From: Ovis canadensis
Taxonomy: Eukaryota; Chordata; Mammalia; Artiodactyla; Bovidae
Reading direction: 5' to 3'
DNA: 64,000 nucleotides
Assembly: GCF_042477335.2 (NCBI RefSeq)
Contig: NC_091251.1
Coordinates: 36,782,501 to 36,846,500 of the forward strand
In this document: piece by piece, positions 11,896 to 24,342 of the stretch
Numbering within the stretch: position 1 is the first letter of the stretch
Layout: each line of letters begins with the position of its first letter
Translations under genes and position numbers: made by a program
Notes under the pieces: model-generated
Told to the model about the DNA's origin: nothing
Databases searched by the model: none
What the model saw: only the letters and a program-made list of their open reading frames with translations

Positions 11896-12663
11896 CAGTT
11901 CAGTTCGGTTGCTCAGTCGTGTCTGACTCTTTGCGACCCCATGAACCACAGCATCACCAACTGCCGAAGTCCACCCAAACCCATGTCCACTGAGTCGGTG
12001 ATGCCATCCAACCATTTCATCCTCTGTCATCCTTTTCTCCTCCTGCCATCAATCATTCCCAGCATCAGGGTCTTTTCAAATGAGTCAGCTCTTTGCATCA
12101 GGTGGCCAAAGTACTGGAGTTTCAGCTTCAACATCAGTCCTTCCAATGAACACCCAGAACTGATCTCCTTTAGAATGGACTGGTTGGATCTCCTTGCAGC
12201 CCAAAGGATTTGCAAGAGTCTTTTCCAACACCACAGTTCAAAAGCATCAATTCTTTGGTGCTCAGCTTTTTTTTATAGTCCAACTCTCACATCCATACAT
12301 GACCACTGGAAAAGCCATAGCCTTGACTAGATGAACCTTTGTTGACAAAGTAATGTCTCTGCTTATTAATATGCTGTCTAGGTTGGTCATAATTTTCCTT
12401 CCAAGGAGTAAGCATCTTTTAATTTCATGGCTGCAATCACCATCTGCAGTGATTTTGGAGCCCCCCCAAAAGAAAGTCAGCCACTGTTTCCACTGTTTCC
12501 CCATCTATTGCCATGAAGTGATGGGACTGGGTGGCATGATCTTAGTTTTCTGAATGTTGAGCTTTAAGCCAACTTTTTCACTCTCTTCTTTCACTTTTGT
12601 CAAGAGACTCTTTAGTTATTTTTCACTTTCTGCCATAAGGGTGGTGTCATCTGCATATCTGAG
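11896..12663 (-). mobile_element. BovB LINE, 5'-truncated, antisense
   Basis: Runs from the 3' terminal TTCAGTTCAGTTCGG to the region before YADD (CATCTGCATATCTGAG). No clear target-site duplication seen. Confidence 0.92.
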
Positions 12664-13042
12664 AGTCTTTTCATTTAGTACCAGGATTTGTCTAGTAGAC
12701 CCACTTGGGATGCTATTCATTGTGTCTGTACACTATGAAAGTGTATACATTTGACTTGCAGAGTAGAAATGTGCTTCTGTAAAACTAATAACATGCATAT
12801 CTTTCCTGTTCATAGTGATGCAAATGAATTTTGTCTAGTAGAGAATATACATTTCTGTAAACCAAAATCACATTTGAACTGTTTTTATCATGTTACTAAT
12901 ATCCTCATTAGGAGAAACATTTCTTCATCCTCAAGATGAGCTGAATAAAATGGGATTATTTATGAGTTTATTCGATGACATGGGTTTGTTTTTTTTTAAC
13001 TTTTATGATAACCACAGTTTTAACTTTAAAAAATATCATTCA

Positions 13043-13300
13043 GGACTTCCTGGGTGGTCCAGTGGTTAAGAATCTGCCTGCCAATGCAGGAGACCTAGGT
13101 TCGATCCCCAGTCCGGGAAGATCCCACATGCTGCAGGGCCCTAAGCCCATGTGCCACAACTATTGAGCCTGTGCTCTAGAGCCTGTGATCTACAACAAGA
13201 GAAGCCAGTGCAATGAGAAGCCCGCACAGTGCAATGGAGAAAGCCCGCTGCAAAGATGCAACTCAGTCAAAAATAAATGCATAATTTAAAAAAAATAAAT
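13043..13300 (+). mobile_element. CHR-type tRNA SINE with target-site duplication
   Basis: A full-length element starting GGACTTCCTGGGTGGTCCAG, with a tRNA-like B box (GGTTCGATCCC) and an A-rich tail. The 15-base duplication AAAAAATATCATTCA lies at 13028-13042 and 13301-13315. Confidence 0.92.
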
Positions 13301-13315
13301 AAAAAATATCATTCA

Positions 13316-14105
13316 CACTTTTACAAGCATCATTTCTTTTGCCTGGATTTTCCTTTTCAATCTAGTATACTTGGTTGCTTACCCATCTTTCTAGACTGTG
13401 CTCAAATATCCTCTTCTCTGAACTTTCCTCTCTGCAGGCACAGAACTCTTCCAGCCCTAATTTGTTCAGATCCTATTAGCACTCACTGGATTCTAATTGT
13501 TAAATTATACTGTAGTTATATCAAAGTATAATTGAAGGATAAATTCAGCTAGAAAACATCAGATCTGCTGTCTCACTCTTCTGCTCTTTGCTCTAGCTCT
13601 TCAAAGCAGGGTGGTTTTTACTAACCACACATTTACTTACTAGCTTTCTCTCCTTACTTCTAATTGAGTTAGAACTTCTCTATGAAGTAAATTGACTTCC
13701 AGCTACTCCTAAGAATGCACACTTCATATATCTGGAATGGAACTTTAGAAGCTTTGATGGTTGTCATAAGATGATAAAACCATGAATCTTCAATATTTGT
13801 TGGAAGGATTTAAGGATTATAAAATGTAGTAAGTTCACAAAAACAAGAAGGGATAGAAATTTTCTCAGAATACAAAACAAAGGGCAAAGATGGCACAGCA
13901 AACCATCTCTCCCTTTTCTCACCATCCTCTCTATCAGCTACTGCTGATGTGAACTAGAGTGCTGTCTTGGAGCAGAAATAAACTTTGTGTGAGAGTATTT
14001 ATGGAGTTATTATAAATTTGTTGTGTGTAATATCTTATGAAAATATCTTTGAATAATATCCTTGTTCTAGGTAATGCTGACTTCTAAAATATGGCCTATA
14101 CAATG
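13316..14105. other. Unassigned, AT-rich
   Basis: No gene or clear repeat recognised. Confidence 0.4.
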
Positions 14106-14109
14106 CGTA

Positions 14110-14330
14110 TGTGTGTTGGTTGCTGAGTTGTGTCCATCTCTTTGTGACCCCATGGACTATAGATTGCCAGGCTCCTCTGTTCATGGAATTCTCCAGGCAA
14201 GAACACTGGAGTGGGTTGCCATTCCATTCTCCAGGGAATCTTCTCTACCCAGGGATCAAACCTGAGCCTCATTATGTTTCTTGCACTGGCAGGTGGATTC
14301 TTTACCGCTAGTGCTACCAAGGAAGCCCCA
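14110..14330 (-). mobile_element. Bov-tA SINE, antisense
   Basis: Contains the BovA body and the antisense tRNA-derived end (GATTCTTTACCGCTAGTGCT, then AAGGAAGCCCC). Confidence 0.9.
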
Positions 14331-14440
14331 GGGCTATAGGGGTAATAAAATCTGGATAACAAAATCTGAAATTTTGTCAGAGTATCTCTAAATTCAATAT
14401 AAATTACTTTGGAACCACCAATCCCAGCTGGTAGAATGAG

Positions 14441-15236
14441 TTTTGATCTTCATCATAGGGGACTGGAATGCAACAGTAGGAAGTAAAGAGATACCTGGAG
14501 TAATATGTAAGTTTGGCCTTAGAGTACAAAATAAAGCAGAGCAAAAGGCTAACAGAGTTTTGACAAGAGAGTGTAGTGGTCAGAGCAAACACCCTCTTCC
14601 AACAACCCAAGAGACAATTCTACACGTGGACATCACCAGGTGGTCAATACTGAAATCAGATTGATTATATTATTTATAGCCAAAGATGGAGAAGCCCTGT
14701 ACAGTCAGCAAAAATAAGACCTGGAGCTGATGGTGGCTCAGATCATCAGCTCCTTATTGCAAACTTCATGCTCAAATTGAAGAAAGTAGAGAAAACCACT
14801 GTGTCATTCATGTACGACCTAAATCAAATCCCTTATGATTATACAATGGATGTGATGAGGAGATTCAAGGGACTAGATCTGGTAGACAGAGTGCTTGAAG
14901 AACTATGCATGGAGATTCATACCATTGTACATCAGATGGTAGCTAAAATCACCTTCAAGGAAAAAAAAAATGCAAAAAGGTTGTCTGAGGAGGCCTTATA
15001 AATAGCTGAGAAAAGAAGAGAAGCAAAAGGCAAAGGAGAAAGAGAAATATATACCCAACTGAATGCAGAGTTCCAGAGAATAGCAAGTAGAGATAAGAAA
15101 GCCTTCTTAAGTGAACAATGCAAAGAAATAGAGGAAAACAATAGAATGGGAAAGACTAGAGATCTCTTCAAGAAAATGAGAGCTATCAAGGGACTATTTC
15201 ATGCAAGGATGTGCACAATAAAGGACAGAAATGGCA
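14441..15236 (+). mobile_element. Outer BovB LINE, first segment
   Basis: Begins within the endonuclease domain (GDWNATVG motif at about 14461) and runs to GACAGAAATGG at 15234. It resumes at 17376 after an insertion flanked by the duplication CAGAAATGGCA (15226-15236 and 17376-17386). Confidence 0.92.
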
Positions 15237-17375
15237 GTTCAGTTCAATTCAGTCACTTAGTCACGTGCAACTCTTTGCAACCCCATGAACCACAGCACGC
15301 CAGGCCTCCCTGTCCATCACCAACTCCCGGAGTCCACCCAAACCCATGTCCATTGAGTCGGTGATGCCATCCAACCATTTCATCCTCTGTTGTCCCTTTC
15401 TCCTCCTGCCCTTAATCATTACCAGGATCAGGGGCTTTTCCAGTGAGTCAGTTCTTCGCATCAGGTGGCCAAAGTATTGGAGTTTCAGCTTCAACATCAG
15501 TCCTTCTAATGGACACCCAGGACTGATCTCCTTTAGGATGGACTGGTTGGATCTCCTTGCAGTCCAAGGGACTCTCAAGAGTCTTCTCCAACACCACAGT
15601 TCAAAAGCATCAATTCCTACCATTCTATCTTCTATTTCACTAATCTTCTAATTAAAATTAAAAGCTTCTGCACAACAAAGGAAACTATAAGCAAGGTGAA
15701 AAGACAGCCTTCAGAATGGGACAAAATAATAGCAAATGAAGCAACTGACAAACATCTAATCTCAAAAATAAACAAGCAACTTATGCAGCTCAATCCCACA
15801 AAAATAAATGACCCAATCAAAAAATGGGCCAAAGAACTAAATAGACATTTCTCCAAAGAAGACATACGGATGGCTAACAAACACATGAAAAGATGCTCAA
15901 CATCACTCATTATTAGAGAGATGTAAATCAAAACCACAATGAGGTACCACTTCACACCAGTCAGAATGGCTGCAATCCAAAAGTCTACAAGCAATAAATG
16001 CTGGAGAGGGTGTGGAGAAAAGGGAACCCTCCTACACTGTTGGTGGGAATGCAAACTAGTACAGCCACTATGGAGAACAGTATGGAGATTCCTTTAAAAA
16101 TTGCAAATAGAACTGCCTTATGACCCAGCAATCCCACTGCTGTGCATACACACCGAGGAAACCAGAATGGAAAGAGACACATGTACCCCAATGTTCATCG
16201 CAGCACTGTTTATAATAGCCAGGACATGGAAACAACCTAGATGTCCATCAGCAGATGAATGAATAAGAAAGCTGCGGTACATATACACAATGGAACATTG
16301 CTCAGCTATTAAAAAGAATACATTTGAATCAGTTCTAATGAGATGGGTGAAACTGGAGCTGATTATACAGAGTGAAGTAAGCCAGAAAGAAAAACACCAA
16401 TACAGTATACTAACACATATATATGGAATTTAGAAAGATGGTAATGATGACCCTGTATGCGAGACAGCAAAAGAGACACAGATGTGTAGAGCAGACTTTT
16501 GCACTCTACGGGAGAGGGAGAGGGTGGGATGATTTGGGAGAATGGCATTGAAACATGTATACTATCATGTAAGAAACGAATCGCCAGGCTATGTTCGATG
16601 CAGGATACAGGATGCTTGGGGCTGGTGTACGGGGATGATCCAGAGAGATGATATGGGGTGGGAGGGAGGAGGGGGGTTCATATTTGGGAACTCATGTATA
16701 CCCGTGGTGGATTCATGTCAATGTATGGCAAAACCAATACAGTATTGTAAAGTAAAGTAAAAATAAAAATTTAAAAAAAGAAAAAATAAATAAATATGTA
16801 ATTCCTATTTTTAAAAAAAGCATCAATTCTTCTGTGCTCAGCCTTCTTTATAGTCCAACTCTCACATCCATACATGACCACAGGAAAAACCTTAGCCTTG
16901 ACTAGATGGACTTTTGTTGACAAAGTAATGTCTCTGCTTTTTAATATGCTGTCTAGGTTGGTCATAACTTTCCTTCCAAGGAGTAAGCGTCTTTTAATTT
17001 CATGGCTGCAATCACCATCTGCAGTGATTTGGGAGCCCAGAAAAATAAAGTCAGCCACTGTTCCCCATCTATCTGCCATGAAGTGATGGGATCGGATGCC
17101 ATGATCTTAGTTTTCTGAATGTTGAGCTTTAAGCCAACTTTTTCACTCTCCTCTTTCACTTTCATCAAGAGGCTTTTTAGTTCTTCTTCACTTTCTGCCA
17201 TAAGGGTGGTGTCATCTGCATATCTGAGCTTATTGATATTTCTCCTGGCAATCTTGATTCCAGCTTCCTCCAGCCCAGCGTTGCTCATGATATACTCTGC
17301 ATATAAGTTAAATAATGAACTAATAATAATTAGTAATAATTGCCAGAAGTAATAATTGCTGGAAATAATAATTGC
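15237..17375 (-). mobile_element. Inner antisense BovB, itself split by an L1
   Basis: Antisense BovB 3' part at 15237-15616 and 16830-17310. The two halves join precisely at the AAAAGCATCAATTC duplication of the L1 it contains. It sits in the outer BovB between 11-base duplications CAGAAATGGCA. At its truncated 5' side, 17311-17375 holds AT-rich filler with repeated ATAATTGC(C/T)(A/G)GAA units. Confidence 0.93.
15617..16815 (+). mobile_element. L1 (ruminant L1-BT type) 3' end
   Basis: The 3' end of L1 ORF2, encoding the typical [20 protein letters not shown] region in the sense direction, then the 3'UTR and A-tail. It is inserted in the antisense BovB with a 14-base duplication AAAAGCATCAATTC (15603-15616 and 16816-16829). 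ORF2 is truncated and contains stops. The first ~50 bases (15617-15660) do not match the sense L1 that I recognise, and the tail has two A-rich parts separated by TATGTAATTCCTATTTTT. Confidence 0.92.
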
Positions 17376-18297
17376 CAGAAATGGCAAGGAGCTAGCAAAA
17401 GCAGAAGATATTAAGAAGAGGTGGCAAGAATACACAGAAGAACTATACAAAAAATGTTTTAATGACCCAGATAATCGTGATGGTGTGGTCACTCATTTAG
17501 AGCCAGATATCCTGGAGTGTGAAGCCAAGTGGACCCTAGAAAGCATTACTATGAACAAAGCTAGTGGAGGTGATGGAATTCCAGCTGAGCTATTTCAAAC
17601 TCTAAAAGATGATGCTGTGAAAGTGCTGCGCTCAATATGCCAGCAAATTTGGAAAAGCCAGCAGTGGCCACAGGACTGGAAAAGATCAGTTTTCATTCCA
17701 ATTCCAAAGAATGCTAAAATTACCATACAATTGCACTCATTTCACATGCTACCAAGATTATGCTTAAAATTCTTCAAGCTTGGCTTCAGCAGTACATGAA
17801 CTGTGAACTTCCAGATGTACAAAATCAAATTGCAAACATCCATTGGATCATAGAAAAAGCAAGGGAATTAAAAAAAAAATCTACTTCTGCTTTACTGACT
17901 ATGCTAAAGCCTTTGACTTGCTAATCACAACACACTGGAATATTCTTAAAGAGATGAGAACACCAGACCATCTAACCTGTCCTGAGAAACCTGTATGCAG
18001 GTCAAGAAGCAACAGTTAGAACTGGACATGGAACAATGGACTGTTTCAAAACTGGGAAAGGATTATGTCAAAGCAGAATATTGTCACCTTCTTTGTTTAA
18101 CTTCTGTGAAGAGTACATCAGGTGAAATGCCCAGCTGGATGACTCACAAGCAGGGAATCAATATTGCTGGGAGAAATATCAATAACCTCAGATATGCAGT
18201 TGACACCACCTTTATGGCAGAAAGTGAAGAGGAACTAAAGAGCCTCTTGATGAAGGTGAAAGAGGAGAGTGAAAAAGCTGGCTTAGAACTCAACATT
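17376..18297 (+). mobile_element. Outer BovB LINE, second segment
   Basis: Continues the reverse transcriptase region of the outer BovB with many indels and stops. The YADD position reads YAVDTTFMAE, so a catalytic aspartate is lost. It ends at CAACATT where the A-tailed retrocopy is inserted. Confidence 0.9.
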
Positions 18298-18909
18298 CAG
18301 CGATCATGTGTTTGGCACTCAGGCAGAAGTTCTGACAGCTGTTTTGGGATGAGGAACTTGCTGAGCATTGCTGGAGAAAGCAGATGGATCTTATCGCAGC
18401 TTTGGAGGCAGAAGTTGTAGGTTTGCTAAACTCAAGATTCACATGATTGGCAAATCTGGAAGTCACTTCCTGGTCAGAGCCAAGTTCAAGGTGGCAGAAG
18501 AAAGAGTGTGGGTTACCAAAAATTTATAAAGAAAAACAAAGAATCTAGGGTTCAGGTTCTTTGGGGGAAAAGTGGAAGAAGAGCCTCAATAATTAACAAA
18601 GGAGGCCTATCAGTCTTTAAGAGGGTCCTGTGCTTTGTAGAGGATTGGCTTTGGCAGAAATCACACTTCATGTTCCTAAGGCCATTTGATATAACACTAT
18701 CTGTTTACAGAAGACTGGTATCCCAGCAATAAAACCTATGATCTGAGAAATGGAGTTTCCTTTGCCTGTTCAGGTCAGAGTGCTACATAAATGCAGCACA
18801 ATACTAAGAAGCAGAGATTGTAGACTGGTAGAAAAAAATAAAAGAGATCACCACTTAGTACCTAATTAAACAGCCAGCCAAAGACAGCCAGAAAAAAAAA
18901 AAAAACCCA
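18298..18909 (+). pseudogene. A-tailed retrocopy of an unidentified transcript, inserted in BovB
   Basis: BovB sequence stops at CAACATT (18291-18297) and resumes at a second CAACATT (18910-18916), leaving 612 bases of foreign sequence between short target-site duplications. The insert ends in an A-rich tail (about 18892-18905), and a variant polyadenylation signal ATTAAA (18865-18870) lies 22 bases before it. These are marks of L1-mediated retrocopying of a polyadenylated RNA. No SINE or LINE family is recognisable and I did not recognise the source. No long frame is present, so it may derive from a 3'UTR or a non-coding RNA. Confidence 0.6.
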
Positions 18910-19558
18910 CAACATTAAAAAATGAAGATCATGGCATCTGGTCCCATCAGTTCATAGCAAATGGAAGTGGAGAAAGTGGAAATAGTGACAGATTTCATTT
19001 TCTTGAGCTCCCAAATCACTGTGGATGGTGCCTGCAGCCACAAAATTAAAAGATACTTGCTCCTTAGGAAAAAAGCTATGACAAACCTAAATAGCATACA
19101 GAAAGCAGAGACATCATCTTGCTAACAAAATCCAGTAGTCATGTATGGATGTGTGAGTTGGACCATAGAGAAAGCTGAGTGCTGAAGAATCAATGCTTTC
19201 AAATTGTGGTGTTGGGGAAGATGCTTGAGAGTCCCTTGGACTGCAAAGAGATCAAACCAGTCAATCCTAAAGGAAATCAACCCTAAACATTCATTGGAAG
19301 GACTGATGCTGAAGCTGAAACTCCAATACTTTGGCCACCATCAAGAACTGACTCATTGGAAAAGACCCTGATGCTCGGAAACACTGAAGACAGGAGGAGA
19401 AGGGGACGACAGAGGATGAAAAGGATGGCATCACAGACTCAATGGACATGAGTTTGAGCAAACTCGGGGAGATAGTGAAGGATGGGGAAACCTGATGTGC
19501 TGCAGTCCCTCGGGTTGCAAAGAGTTGGACAGGACTTAGAGAGTGAACAACAGCAACA
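18910..19558 (+). mobile_element. Outer BovB LINE, third segment (3' end)
   Basis: Resumes at CAACATT and continues to the BovB 3' end (AGAGTTGGACAGGACTTAGA). Its high divergence fits its role as the oldest layer of the nest. Confidence 0.88.
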
Positions 19559-19921
19559 ATGGTATTTTTGATAGTTATGTACATAGGTGTGGTATTTATA
19601 CCGCAACCAGTAGACCGATGACTGTAAACTTCTCTGAGAATTTGATGCAAGCCACTTGACTTGCTGTCCCCAAATGGAAACATATCAAGAATTTATAATG
19701 TCAGTGGGCCTGTGGACTTCTTGAAGTCCTCAGGTTAGAAGAAACTGTTTTACGGAACATGACTCCCTGCAGGAGACTGGCTTTTTCATTCTTCAATCAT
19801 GATTGCTTAGCACAGCATTTGTCACATAGTAGACATTCTATAAAGCTGTTGGATAAGTGAAAGCGTGAATGAGTGAGTGAATATGAGAAACATTTAAACC
19901 ATGCAAAGTAGCATATGTGAA

Positions 19922-20120
19922 CGTGTAGGTGGCAACTCTTTGGGACCCTATGGACTGTACAGCCTGCCAGGATCCTCTATCCATGGAATTCTCCAGGCAA
20001 AAATACTGAAGTGGGTAGCCATTCCCTTCTCCAGGGGATCTTCCCTACCCAAGGATTGACCGTGGGTCTCCGGCATTGCAGGCAGACTCTTTACCATCTG
20101 AACCACTAGGGAAATTCACA
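19922..20120 (-). mobile_element. Bov-tA SINE, antisense, diverged
   Basis: BovA body and antisense tRNA-derived end (GGCATTGCAGGCAGACTC, then TTTACCATCTGAACCAC). Confidence 0.88.
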
Positions 20121-21280
20121 AGGTAACCTACGCTAAGTCCCAAATGTACGGTACAAATGAGTTAGGAGGACGGGATCATCATGAATAGAAGGCTAGCAGC
20201 TTCTCAGTGGCCATGGGACTGAACTGGGATGTAAACAAAGGACAGATTGTCACCAAGTGGCAACAAGTAAGAAAGACGTTTCAGTGACTGAAATGTGCAT
20301 GACATATTCCTGGAACTGTAAGTTACTATTATTAAGAGAACAAGTAAAGTGAAATTTTGGGAGATGAGCCTAGCAGGGTGGGGAGGGTAGGTTATGAAGA
20401 TAATAGGCTTGAAACTGAACAGAATCCTAAAGGACCCTCCAGGTACAAAAGTCTTTCTGTTTCTTGTTTGTAGGCCTTCCTCTTTTCCAAAGAGCTGATG
20501 CAGACAGTTACTAACTAGAGAAGTAGGGAAATGCAGAAATGAAGGAAAAGTGGTCAGGAAACAAAAATAGTGCAAAGACAAAGCAGAGTCCTAGTTCCTC
20601 TTCAAGGGGTAGAATAACAATATATTTTGAGTTCTTCTACAGGAAATAAGGCCCCCACCGAGGCGGAGGATGGTAACTTCAAGTGAACACAAGAGTCCTG
20701 GGTTATCATCGTATTGCCTCACCACCAACTAATCAGACGAAAGTCATACACTGTGCAACCCTCACCCCAATTTTTGCCCTTGAAAACTCTTCCCTGAAAA
20801 CCATTAGAGATTTCAGGTCTTTTGAGCATGAACCACCCGTTCTCTTTGCTTGGCTCTGCAATGAAACTTTTTCTGCTCCAAACTATGATGTTTTCGACAG
20901 TTGGCATCACAGTGCATCATGCATACTAACTTGGTTTTGACAAAGTGCTACGTAAAAACAGTTAATGTTTCCTGTAGGGTAGATACTTCGTATGCATAGC
21001 AGATCTCTGAATCTAGATGTTATGATCATGCTGGCGATTGTGAGGATCACAAACTTTGCAGATAGAGTTTATCCATTCGGGTATTTTTGGTTGCAAGTAA
21101 CACAAAACAATTTGAGGGGGGAAATTTTAAGTGGCAGTGAAACCACACAACCCAGATTGGGATTCAAACTCACTGTCTTTTAATTGAGATCACACACCTG
21201 ATCTCAGGACTTACTGAAGCTCAGGTTCTCTATGCCTCAGGGCAGAAAGAATTCAGTGAGAGATAAAGTGATAGATAAGA
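20121..21280. other. Unassigned
   Basis: Short open frames such as 20683-20940 have no recognisable homology. No repeat identified. Confidence 0.4.
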
Positions 21281-21416
21281 AACTGAAAGTGAAAGTGAAG
21301 TCACTCAGTCGTGTCCAACCCTCAGCGACCCCATGGACTGCAGCCCGCCAGGCTCCTCCGTCCATGGGATTTTCCAGGCAAGAGTACTGAAGTGGGGTTC
21401 CATTGCCTTCTCCACA
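21281..21416 (-). mobile_element. Bov-A2 SINE monomer
   Basis: Antisense Bov-A body with the GAAAGTGAAAGTGAAGTC linker. Confidence 0.88.
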
Positions 21417-23476
21417 AAAGCATTCTATGTCCCTCTTTATTTAAGAAAGTTGCAGATAGGCACTTATTGTCCAATGAGTCGGATCTACTCTCAGGTGTGA
21501 ATCTGAACATATATGGAAAAATGAGCAGCTAAGTTTACAGTACTTACCACACTTATTTTGATATCTATTTAGAGACAAAAGCCAAGATAATGTCTGGTGT
21601 TCTTTCTTAAGAATGCAGTGTCTCTGCAACACGCACATTAGAGAGCACACCTGCAATACTTCAACTGACTTGGCCTTGTGTGAGATCAGTGGTCTGTCTT
21701 TTCACTTCAGTTATTAAATAGTGGTCTTATGATTCTTTGAGACCAGGAAAGCAGTTCAACAGATCAAAATTTCACTAAATGAAACAAAAAGTTCCTAATG
21801 GTAAAGTTCCAAGTTCAGTCTGTTTGAAAATCTGAGGTGATCAATGGCTGCATTTATGAATAATTCTCCATATTAAAAATAGCTTCATGATATTTGAGGG
21901 AACATTATCAAGAAATTTAAGACTTTTACTAAATACTCTTAAACAATACTTGGATACTTATATATTTGCAGAAGCAGTCCTAAGACAGTAGTAAGGAGTC
22001 TATCATTTGACCAAAATTATAATCTGAAGGGGAGGATATTACAAGCCATTCTCTACCAAAGTTTCTTGCTCTGTTTTGAATGCCAAAAGTAAGGCCCACA
22101 AGTCACTAATAGGACAAGTATAGTGGTTTGCATCTTCAACACCTGGGTGAAAATCTCTTAAACTCATGATAGAGGGATAATAGTGTTTCTTCTAAGACCA
22201 GATATTTTAAATGGTGCATCCACTACAGTTTTCAGTTAATTCTGATTAAACTGGAAGTCTCATGCTTGAGGCAGGGGAAAGGCAGAGACTGGCTTTAGAT
22301 GTGCTGGTGTAATTTGCCTTCCAAAGGTAAATCCTGAAGAGAGAACCCAGTGGTATAAAGTGGTATAAAGAATTCAGCAGAATCCACTGGGTAAATGTCA
22401 ATTAAGAATTGTCATGTTCTTCCTTCCTTTCAATCTGCCAAATTCTGACAGCTAAAGAAAATCTGATCTTAGTACCTTTCTTTCTCTGCTCATGGTCAAA
22501 TAAATTATTGTTCATTAGGGGTACCCCTTTGGGAAAACCCAATGCATCCAGATTTGTAAGGCAAAACTTTGTATTGATTGGAAGTGCCCATAGAATTTCT
22601 TTAGTTAACTTTTTCAGTGTTTTCAACATGATTGGGTTTTTAAAAAAGATTTACATACAACTTTCCTAAAATTCATGAACGTGTATAAAATATGTGTATG
22701 CCTGAATATATTTCAAAAAAAAAAAGAAAAACAATGAAAGTATATGAACAAATAGTTTAAAAGTATATATCCTAGTCAAAATAGAACTGACCTGAATGAG
22801 TAAAGAAAATCAAATAAATAAAAAAGTAAGTTTAATTTTCACGCCTCTTTTCCCCCACACTGAGGTATCTACTGAAACACCTAAAAGACAAGTATCTGGT
22901 CTAAGAAGGAATCAGTACTCAATATTACAAATTTAGGTACCAAACAATAGGTTAGAGGGAAAAAATTGCACATTTTACTGAAGAGGATCTTTAGACACCT
23001 CAAAGCAATCATTTCATTTGTACATGAAAAATCTGAATTCAGTGAGGTACAAAAACCTGCTCATGGTCACAACACTAACTAGTAACAGAACCTGGTCATC
23101 TCTTCCCAATTTCATGATTCTTTTGCCAGTTATCAATATTAGTCTTGAGAAAAATACACAAAAAATGGGTATTTTTCCAGGATAAACATTCTTATATTAA
23201 TTTTCAAATTAGTAAATACATTAATGGTAAATACCAAAATGGAAAATAAGTTAACAATCTCTTCTTCATATTTTGACCAAATATTTTCTTCAAAAGTCTC
23301 AGAATAAGATTAATGCATCAAAGCCAGCAGTGTATCATCTCAGTCTTCATCAGTCTTATGTTCAGTATTGATTAGTGAAAAGAAGTTAAACCTTATCTCT
23401 TTGTGAATAGATTTCAGCAGTTCTAACCCTGTTTGATGGTCTGTGCACAGTGTTACTATGCATCAAGAAAACACAG
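21417..23476. other. Long AT-rich stretch without recognised genes or repeats
   Basis: No coding frame with recognisable homology. The part next to 23477 may be the 3'UTR of the INTU retrocopy, but I could not verify this. Confidence 0.4.
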
Positions 23477-23990
23477 CTACAAGGTTAATCCAAAGAACAA
23501 TTTAAAAGCCATTTCAATGGCATTTTCTGTAACTGAGTCATGAAAACAGACATAAAGTTCTTGAAGTTTGGGATGAAGGAAGAGTCTCCCTACTACCCAG
23601 TAAGCCACAACTGGTGGTGTTTTCCTCTGATCAGTCCAGTTTTCAGGTGAGCATTCAAACAATGCACCATGTTCTTTCACAGGGTTCAGAGAAGACACTG
23701 AATTTGTAGAACCTGAATGATCTTTACCATTTAGTGCTTTCTTTTTCTCTTCAGCCAACATCTGCTGGAAAACTGCACGAATGGCGAGACAACACGATGG
23801 AAATTCTTTATCACTTGAGGGTGGATAGAGCCGCTCAGCTGTGCCACCTCTTCATGGGTAGGAGAAATAAAGATCCCTTGCACTGTTTCTAGGGTGACAT
23901 AATGGAAAAGTGTGTTCTCAGGACCAGATGTCAATTTCACTGTGTTATATATACCCAGTTCTTTTTCTGAAAGGTCCTTTTTAGATAAGA
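23477..23990 (-). pseudogene. Processed pseudogene of INTU (inturned planar cell polarity protein), C-terminal part
   Basis: On the - strand the sequence encodes [20 protein letters not shown], then [13 protein letters not shown], then in a shifted frame [45 protein letters not shown] and finally FKLFFGLTL before the stop. I recognise this as the extreme C-terminus of INTU, a ciliogenesis and planar-polarity effector. The codons run on without introns and at least one frameshift separates the two open pieces. This is therefore a dead retrocopy unrelated to the RNase cluster. About 170 codons survive. I could not define the upstream edge (homology is clear to about 23990) or find the A-tail on the 3' side. 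The family name rests on memory of the human protein's end. Confidence 0.78.
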
Positions 23991-24342
23991 AGTGGGTTTA
24001 ATTAGACATATACACATTCCATAGACAGAAGATCTGTCTCAAAAGGTGAGAACAGCCTTGGGAGGAAAAAGCAAACTCCACAGAGAGTGCGGGCCATCTC
24101 AGAAGAGGGCAAAATCCTTAAAACATGGGGTGATTGGTTTTTATGGGCCAGGTAATTTCATAGGCTAAGGATTGGGAGGATTATGCCAACCATTTCAGAG
24201 AAGAGATGGAAATTTCCAGGAATTGGACAACTGCTTTTTTTTTTTTTTTACCCTTAAGTGGTTAACCTTGAAATTGTCATAGCACCTTTGGTATGTATTT
24301 GGATGCTAAAGTATTACAATGAGTATATAATGAGGCTCAAAG
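23991..24342. other. Repeat-like sequence, unassigned
   Basis: It has the look of an antisense old LTR or similar repeat and ends in a T15-18 tract (24233-24250). I cannot name it. Confidence 0.3.
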
